From: Pseudoduganella lutea
GTDB lineage: Bacteria > Pseudomonadota > Gammaproteobacteria > Burkholderiales > Burkholderiaceae_D
Direction of reading: 5' to 3'
NCBI RefSeq assembly: GCF_004209755.1
Contig: NZ_CP035913.1
Location: 1 to 64,000, forward strand
Length of the DNA stretch: 64,000 bases
Shown here: one piece after another, positions 59,824 to 64,000 of the stretch
Layout of the letters: each line of letters starts with the position of its first letter
Numbering within the stretch: position 1 is the first letter of the stretch
Notes under the pieces: generated by a model
The model's database searches: none
The model's input: only the letters and a program-made list of their open reading frames with translations
What the model was told of the DNA's origin: nothing
Program-made: the position numbers and the translations under genes

Positions 59824-59835
59824 GAGGAGACTTTA

Positions 59836-60531
59836 GTGAAATTCGATCCCGTCCCATCCGGCGTGTATCCGGAACTCGTTCATCCCGAATACAAATCCAC
59901 CATCAAGCGCGGCCCGTTGCAGCCCCTGCTGCGCCTCGACGCGGCCCTGCCCGTCCGTGACAACATCGCCACGCCCGCCCTCGTGCTGCCGGGCGAGATC
60001 GACCTGACGCGGCCGGAAGGCTGCGCCGGCGAAGCGATCGGCGAGCGCATCGTCGTGACCGGCCGTGTCACGGATGAAGACGGCAAGCCCGTGCGCAATT
60101 CGCTCGTCGAAGTGTGGCAATGCAACGCGGCTGGCCGCTACCGCCACAAGAAGGACCAGCACAACGCGCCGCTCGACCCGAATTTCAACGGCTGGGGCAA
60201 GATGCTGACGGACGACGAGGGCCGCTACCGCTTCGTGACGGTGCGCCCCGGCCCCTACCCGTGGGGCAACCACCACAAGGCGTTCCGCCCGGCGCACATC
60301 CACTTTTCCCTGTTCGGCAACGTGTATGCTCAGCGCCTCGTCACGCAGATGTATTTCCCGAACGACCCGCTGTTCGACTACGATCCGATCTTCAACAGCG
60401 TGCCCGACGCGGCGGCACGCCAGCGCCTCGTCTCGCGTTTCTCGATCGAGGAGACGATGCACGAACACCTGCTCGGCTATGAATTCGACATCGTCCTGCG
60501 CGGACGCGACGCTACCCCGATGGGCCTGTAA
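59836..60531 (+). CDS. pcaH: Protocatechuate 3,4-dioxygenase beta subunit
   Basis: A 231-residue iron(III) subunit that cleaves protocatechuate between the hydroxyls to 3-carboxy-cis,cis-muconate. The iron ligands are visible: Tyr102 (RYRHKKDQ), Tyr141 (PYPWGNHHKAFRP), His154 and His156 (AHIHFSLFG). The start is GTG 59836 with GAGGAGA upstream. The alpha subunit gene follows after 10 bases with AAGGAGA in the gap. Regulated from the divergent IclR region. Confidence 0.96.
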   Translation: MKFDPVPSGVYPELVHPEYKSTIKRGPLQPLLRLDAALPVRDNIATPALVLPGEIDLTRPEGCAGEAIGERIVVTGRVTDEDGKPVRNSLVEVWQCNAAGRYRHKKDQHNAPLDPNFNGWGKMLTDDEGRYRFVTVRPGPYPWGNHHKAFRPAHIHFSLFGNVYAQRLVTQMYFPNDPLFDYDPIFNSVPDAAARQRLVSRFSIEETMHEHLLGYEFDIVLRGRDATPMGL

Positions 60532-60541
60532 GGAGACCAGC

Positions 60542-61057
60542 ATGACGAACCAAGTGAACATCACCACCTCGCAAACCATCGGCCCCTTCTCGCACGAAGC
60601 ATGGCAATGGGCCGTCGACGCCACCGCCAGCGTGGAAACGACCGCCCCCACCGTCACCGTGCGCGGCATCATCTACGATGGCGACGGCGCGCCGATCAAC
60701 GACGCCCAGCTCGAAGCCTGGAACCCGCACGCTGCGGCGGCCGAGGCGCAGCAGGCCATCCCGGGGTTCCGCCGCATTCCCAGCGGCGAAGCGGGCGAAT
60801 TCCAGTTCCGCCTGTCCCGCCCCGCCGATGCGCCGGCCGATGCGCCCGCCGCTTTCGTCACCATCTTCGCGCGCGGCCTGGTGAAGCACCAGTTCACCGC
60901 CGTGTTCCTGGACGACGCGCCGGTGTCGCCGCTGCTGGCCCAGGTACCCGAAGCGCGCCGCGACACGCTGCTGGCGCGCCGCCAGCCGGACGGCAGCTAT
61001 CGCTGGGATATCCGCATGCAGGGCGATGCCGAAACCGTCTTCTTCGACTACACGTGA
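60542..61057 (+). CDS. pcaG: Protocatechuate 3,4-dioxygenase alpha subunit
   Basis: A 171-residue partner subunit. The start TTSQTIGPFSHEAWQWA is typical of PcaG, and the fold repeats that of PcaH (VTVRGIIYDGDGAPINDAQLEAW) but without the iron ligands, as expected. Residues 85-108 (RPADAPADAPAAF then VTIFARGLVKHQFT) bound the active-site cavity. It ends DYT and is followed by pcaB after 19 bases. Confidence 0.95.
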   Translation: MTNQVNITTSQTIGPFSHEAWQWAVDATASVETTAPTVTVRGIIYDGDGAPINDAQLEAWNPHAAAAEAQQAIPGFRRIPSGEAGEFQFRLSRPADAPADAPAAFVTIFARGLVKHQFTAVFLDDAPVSPLLAQVPEARRDTLLARRQPDGSYRWDIRMQGDAETVFFDYT

Positions 61058-61076
61058 AGACGGGGAGAAGAAACGG

Positions 61077-62465
61077 ATGAGCGTATCGATCTTCGACAGC
61101 TTCCTCACGACGACCGACATGATCGCGGTCTTCGACGATGCCGCGATCGTGCAGGGCATGTTCCGCTTCGAGCAGGGCCTGGCCGCCGCGCAGGCGGCCG
61201 AGGGCCTGGTCCCGCACGCGGCGGCACGCGCCATCGCCGGCGTCTGCAATGCGCAGCTGTATGACATCCCGGCGCTGATCGCGGCCAGCCGCCGCGCCGG
61301 CAGCCTGGCCATCCCGCTGGTCAAGGAACTCACGAATACGGTCGCGCTGTACGACAAGGACAGCGCGGCCTTCGTCCATTGGGGCAGCACCAGCCAGGAT
61401 GTGGTCGACACGGCCCTCGTGCTGGCCACGCGCGAGGCATTGACCCTGCTCGATGCCGGGCTGGCGCAGCTGACGGACACCCTGCTGGCGCTGGCCGAAG
61501 CGCACATCGACACACCCGTGCTGGCGCGCACGCTGATGCAGCCGGCGCAGGTGACGAGCCTTGGCTGGAAGGTGCTGGGCTGGGCCGCGCCGCTGCTGCG
61601 TGCCCGCGAGCGCTTGCGCGACGCGGCCGGTCGCGCGCTGCGCCTGCAACTGGGTGGCGCCGTCGGCACGCTGGCCGTGATGGGCGAAGCCGGCGACGCG
61701 GTGGCACGCCGCCTGGCGGACGACCTGGGCCTGCAGGTGGCCGACGCGCCATGGCACACGCAGCGCGACGAATGGGTGCGCCTCGGGCTGGAAGTGGCCG
61801 TCATGACGGGCAGCCTGGGCAAGATCGCCACGGACCTGTCGCTGATGGCGCAGGGCGAGATCGGCGAACTGGCCGAACCGTCGGGCAATGGCCGCGGCGG
61901 ATCGTCGGCCATGCCGCACAAGCGCAATCCGGTATCGGCGATGATCGCGCTGGCCGCCGCCGGCCGCACGCCGCAGCATGCCGCCTCGCTGCTGGCCATG
62001 ATGGGGCAGCAGCACGAGCGTGGCCTGGGCAACTGGCAGGCCGAGCTTGCCGAATGGCCGCCGCTGTTCATCAGCGCGCACGGCGCCCTGCAGGCGCTGA
62101 ACGACGCCTTCGGCGCACTCACGGTCGACACGGGCCGCATGCGCCGCAACATCGATGCGCTGCAAGGGCTGATCTTCGCCGAAGCCCTGTCGATCGGGCT
62201 GGCAGAATACATCGGCCGCCCGGCCGCCCACGAATTCGTCGAAGGCCTCACGCGCCGCGTGGTGGCCGAAGGCCGTCACCTGGCCGACCTGCTGCCCGAG
62301 GCGGTGTCCTCCAGCGATGCGCTGCGCGACCGCTGCGACCTCGCTTCATTGCAGGCGCTGTTCGACCCCGTGGCCGCCGCATCGTCCGCCCGCCGGCTGG
62401 CCGTGCGCCAGCTCGCCCGGCTCCGCGAGGAAGCCGCCTCCCTCAACATGGAACCTACGCAATGA
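61077..62465 (+). CDS. pcaB: 3-carboxy-cis,cis-muconate cycloisomerase
   Basis: A 462-residue member of the fumarase/aspartase superfamily that closes 3-carboxymuconate to 4-carboxymuconolactone. Seen: GSTSQDVVDTALVL near 102, LMQPAQVTSLGWK near 160 and the superfamily signature GSSAMPHKRNPVSA near 276. Length is typical. The ribosome site GGGGAGAAG precedes the ATG, and the stop overlaps the next start (ATGA). Confidence 0.95.
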   Translation: MSVSIFDSFLTTTDMIAVFDDAAIVQGMFRFEQGLAAAQAAEGLVPHAAARAIAGVCNAQLYDIPALIAASRRAGSLAIPLVKELTNTVALYDKDSAAFVHWGSTSQDVVDTALVLATREALTLLDAGLAQLTDTLLALAEAHIDTPVLARTLMQPAQVTSLGWKVLGWAAPLLRARERLRDAAGRALRLQLGGAVGTLAVMGEAGDAVARRLADDLGLQVADAPWHTQRDEWVRLGLEVAVMTGSLGKIATDLSLMAQGEIGELAEPSGNGRGGSSAMPHKRNPVSAMIALAAAGRTPQHAASLLAMMGQQHERGLGNWQAELAEWPPLFISAHGALQALNDAFGALTVDTGRMRRNIDALQGLIFAEALSIGLAEYIGRPAAHEFVEGLTRRVVAEGRHLADLLPEAVSSSDALRDRCDLASLQALFDPVAAASSARRLAVRQLARLREEAASLNMEPTQ

Positions 62466-63706
62466 CCCACGATCCTTTCGATCACGACTTCGAACGCGGC
62501 CTGCAGAACCGCCGCACTATCCTCGGCGATGCCTGGGTGGACCGCTCGCTCGACAACGCCAACGCCTTCAATGCCGATTTCCAGAACCTGATCACGCGCT
62601 TCGCGTGGAACGAGATCTGGGGCCGCCCCGGCCTGGAATACAAGACGCGGCGCGCGATTGTGCTGTCGATCACGATCGCGCTGGGGCGGTGGGAAGAGTT
62701 CGAGCTGCATGTGCGCGCCGCGCTCCGTGCCGGCGCCGAGGGCGGCTTGAGCCCGGACGAGCTGAAGGAAGTGCTGATGCAGTCCGCCATCTACGCCGGC
62801 GTGCCGGCCGCGAACACGGCGTTCGCGCACACGCAGCAGATCCTGCGCGAGATGCAGCACCCGCTCGCGCCCACGCAGCCGGGCACCGTGCCGCACCCGG
62901 GCGTCGGCAGCGAACGGCGCACCGCCAGCCGCCCCGCCCTGCACTACACCGTTCGCGAGCCGCGCAACGGCCAGGCGCCGCGCCGCACCATCGTGCTGAG
63001 CCACGCGCTGGGCATGGACCTGTCGATGTGGGACGGCCTGGGCAATCTGCTGGCCGAGGACTGCCGCGTGATCGCCTACGACCACCGGGGCCACGGCGGC
63101 TCCGAAGCGCCGGACGGCGCCTACGACATGGCCGCGCTGGCCGACGATGCCGCGCGCCTGCTGCTGGAACTGGGCACCGGGCCGGTCACGTGGATCGGGC
63201 TGTCGATGGGCGGCATGGTGGGCCAGGAGCTGGCGCTGCGCCATCCGGCGCTGGTCCAGGCACTCGTCATCGCCAACTCCTCGTCCGGCTATCCGGAAGC
63301 GGCGCGGGAGGGATGGCAGCAGCGGATCGCCACCGTGCGCGAACAGGGCATCGACGCGATTGCCGACACCGTGATGGGCCGCTATTTCCACGAAGCGTTC
63401 CGCGCCACGCACGGCGGCACCGTCGCGCGCTGGCGGCGGCGCCTGACCAGCACCGATCCGATCGGCTACGTGGGCTGCTGCCATGCCGTCGGCAACGTCG
63501 ACACGACCGCCCGCCTTTCCGCCATCACGGTGCCCGTGCTGGTGATCGCCGGCGAACTCGACCAGGGCGCGCCGGTGGCCATGTCGCAAACCATCGCCGA
63601 CGCGATCCCCGGCGCACAGCTGGTCGTGCTGCCCGATGCATCGCACATCGCCGCCATCGAACAGCCCGCCGCCTTCGCCCGCGCCGTCCAGGCTTTCCTG
63701 GCATAA
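62462..63706 (+). CDS. pcaCD: Fused 4-carboxymuconolactone decarboxylase / 3-oxoadipate enol-lactonase (PcaC-PcaD)
   Basis: A 414-residue fusion. Residues 1-130 are PcaC (FDHDFERGLQNRRTILGDAW, FNADFQNLITRFAWNEIW, AIYAGVPAANTAFA), which decarboxylates carboxymuconolactone. A Pro-rich linker of about 30 residues follows, then PcaD, an alpha/beta hydrolase opening the enol-lactone to 3-oxoadipate, with Ser248 (GLSMGG), Asp367 (GELDQGAP) and His395 (DASHIAAIE). The domain order C-D is the reverse of actinobacterial PcaL, which is D-C. The stop codon lies inside the repeat that starts at 63705. The CoA-transferase and thiolase genes for the last steps are not in the window. Confidence 0.93.
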   Translation: MTHDPFDHDFERGLQNRRTILGDAWVDRSLDNANAFNADFQNLITRFAWNEIWGRPGLEYKTRRAIVLSITIALGRWEEFELHVRAALRAGAEGGLSPDELKEVLMQSAIYAGVPAANTAFAHTQQILREMQHPLAPTQPGTVPHPGVGSERRTASRPALHYTVREPRNGQAPRRTIVLSHALGMDLSMWDGLGNLLAEDCRVIAYDHRGHGGSEAPDGAYDMAALADDAARLLLELGTGPVTWIGLSMGGMVGQELALRHPALVQALVIANSSSGYPEAAREGWQQRIATVREQGIDAIADTVMGRYFHEAFRATHGGTVARWRRRLTSTDPIGYVGCCHAVGNVDTTARLSAITVPVLVIAGELDQGAPVAMSQTIADAIPGAQLVVLPDASHIAAIEQPAAFARAVQAFLA

Positions 63707-63740
63707 AAACTGGGGACGTACCCCTGTTTTCAGGAAATTT
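63705..63740 (+). repeat. REP-like repeat, GACGTACCCC type
   Basis: AAAAACTGGGGACGTACCCC then TGTTTTCAGGAAATTT. It overlaps the pcaCD stop codon by two bases and is inverted relative to the copy at 63791-63823. Confidence 0.85.
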
Positions 63741-63790
63741 CATCTAGCTTAGGCGGCCTCGCGAACCGGCCCGCCTCCAGCTTCAGCTAC

Positions 63791-63823
63791 TTTCCTGTAA
63801 AACAGGGTCTGTCCCCAGTTTTG
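63791..63823 (-). repeat. REP-like repeat, GACAGACCCT type
   Basis: On the minus strand it reads CAAAACTGGGGACAGACCCT then GTTTTACAGGAAA, nearly the same as the copy at 58762-58794. Between this pair lies a small stem AGGCGG/CCGCCT. Confidence 0.85.
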
Positions 63824-63829
63824 CCGTGA

Positions 63830-64000
63830 TTACACGTCCGGGTCGGCGAAGTTGGCGACCTGGTCGAACTCCACGTTGAACATGCCGCCATCGACCTGCG
63901 CCGCCTTGCGGATGTACACGGTCTGCACGATGTCCCGGCTGGCCGGGTCGATCCGCACCGGACCGCGGACGCTGTTCCATGCCATGCCCTTCATCGCGGC
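63830..64000 (-). CDS. ABC transporter substrate-binding protein, C-terminal end (partial)
   Basis: The last 56 residues of a gene that continues beyond the window. They read KGMAWNSVRGPVRIDP, ASRDIVQTVYIRKAAQVDGG and MFNVEFDQVANFADPDV in order. This pattern is typical of the C-terminus of branched-chain amino acid/aromatic acid binding proteins (periplasmic binding protein family 6). Next to the pca genes it may take up an aromatic or related acid (inference). Confidence 0.75.
   Translation of the reverse strand, partial: AAMKGMAWNSVRGPVRIDPASRDIVQTVYIRKAAQVDGGMFNVEFDQVANFADPDV

Overview
The window is a GC-rich, densely coding chromosomal segment, most likely from a betaproteobacterium of the Burkholderiales and closest in style to Oxalobacteraceae such as Massilia. 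The evidence is the Burkholderia-type efflux locus (LysR, llpE-like gene, adaptor, RND pump, outer-membrane factor), the PEP-CTERM protein, the abundance of orphan hybrid histidine kinases, and the protocatechuate branch of the beta-ketoadipate pathway. I see no insertion sequence, phage gene, integrase or CRISPR array. The genus is inference only.

Region 1 (1-14.4 kb) holds the end of an MHS-family transporter, then a cluster with a drug-resistance flavour: a subclass B3 metallo-beta-lactamase, PgeF, a tripartite RND efflux operon with an llpE-like pseudo-esterase and a divergent LysR regulator, an OmpA-like protein and a class A beta-lactamase. Region 2 (14.4-15.1 kb) has four identical tRNA-Arg(ACG) genes. 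Region 3 (15.3-24.5 kb) is almost pure signal transduction: a PAS-like/receiver protein, two hybrid kinases, a receiver-GGDEF protein, a hemerythrin and a frameshifted HisKA_3 kinase, none with a DNA-binding output domain.

Region 4 (24.5-48.5 kb) is mixed. It includes a PEP-CTERM protein, an NDH-2-like oxidoreductase, a 950-residue exported protein ending in a LAS-type metallopeptidase motif, an Lrp regulator divergent from dadA, an HDOD protein with a leaderless promoter, and nsrR-hmp with a clear NsrR operator. It also holds a Cache hybrid kinase downstream of an aminotransferase-like protein without its PLP lysine, a porin / PstS-like / GGDEF-EAL operon, a Nudix protein, a zinc alcohol dehydrogenase with a His-rich partner, and a Ser/Thr/Gly-rich secreted protein.

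Region 5 (48.6-63.7 kb) is a catabolic island for hydroaromatic and aromatic acids. An IclR regulator faces an operon encoding an HPPD-like VOC protein, an AroE-like dehydrogenase, 3-dehydroshikimate dehydratase, AroQ, an MFS transporter, a porin and, after a gap, an MHS permease. Together these should import quinate/shikimate and convert them to protocatechuate. pobA with a divergent AraC regulator feeds 4-hydroxybenzoate to the same intermediate. A second IclR regulator faces pcaH-pcaG-pcaB-pcaCD, which opens the ring and carries the product to 3-oxoadipate. pcaI, pcaJ and pcaF are not in the window. The 3' end of an ABC-transporter binding-protein gene closes the window.

Three genes carry single apparent frameshifts (near 11757, 24015 and 56272). 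Two fall in C or G runs, so assembly error is as likely as real decay. A family of palindromic REP-like repeats sits in intergenic DNA near 2.4, 58.8 and 63.7 kb.
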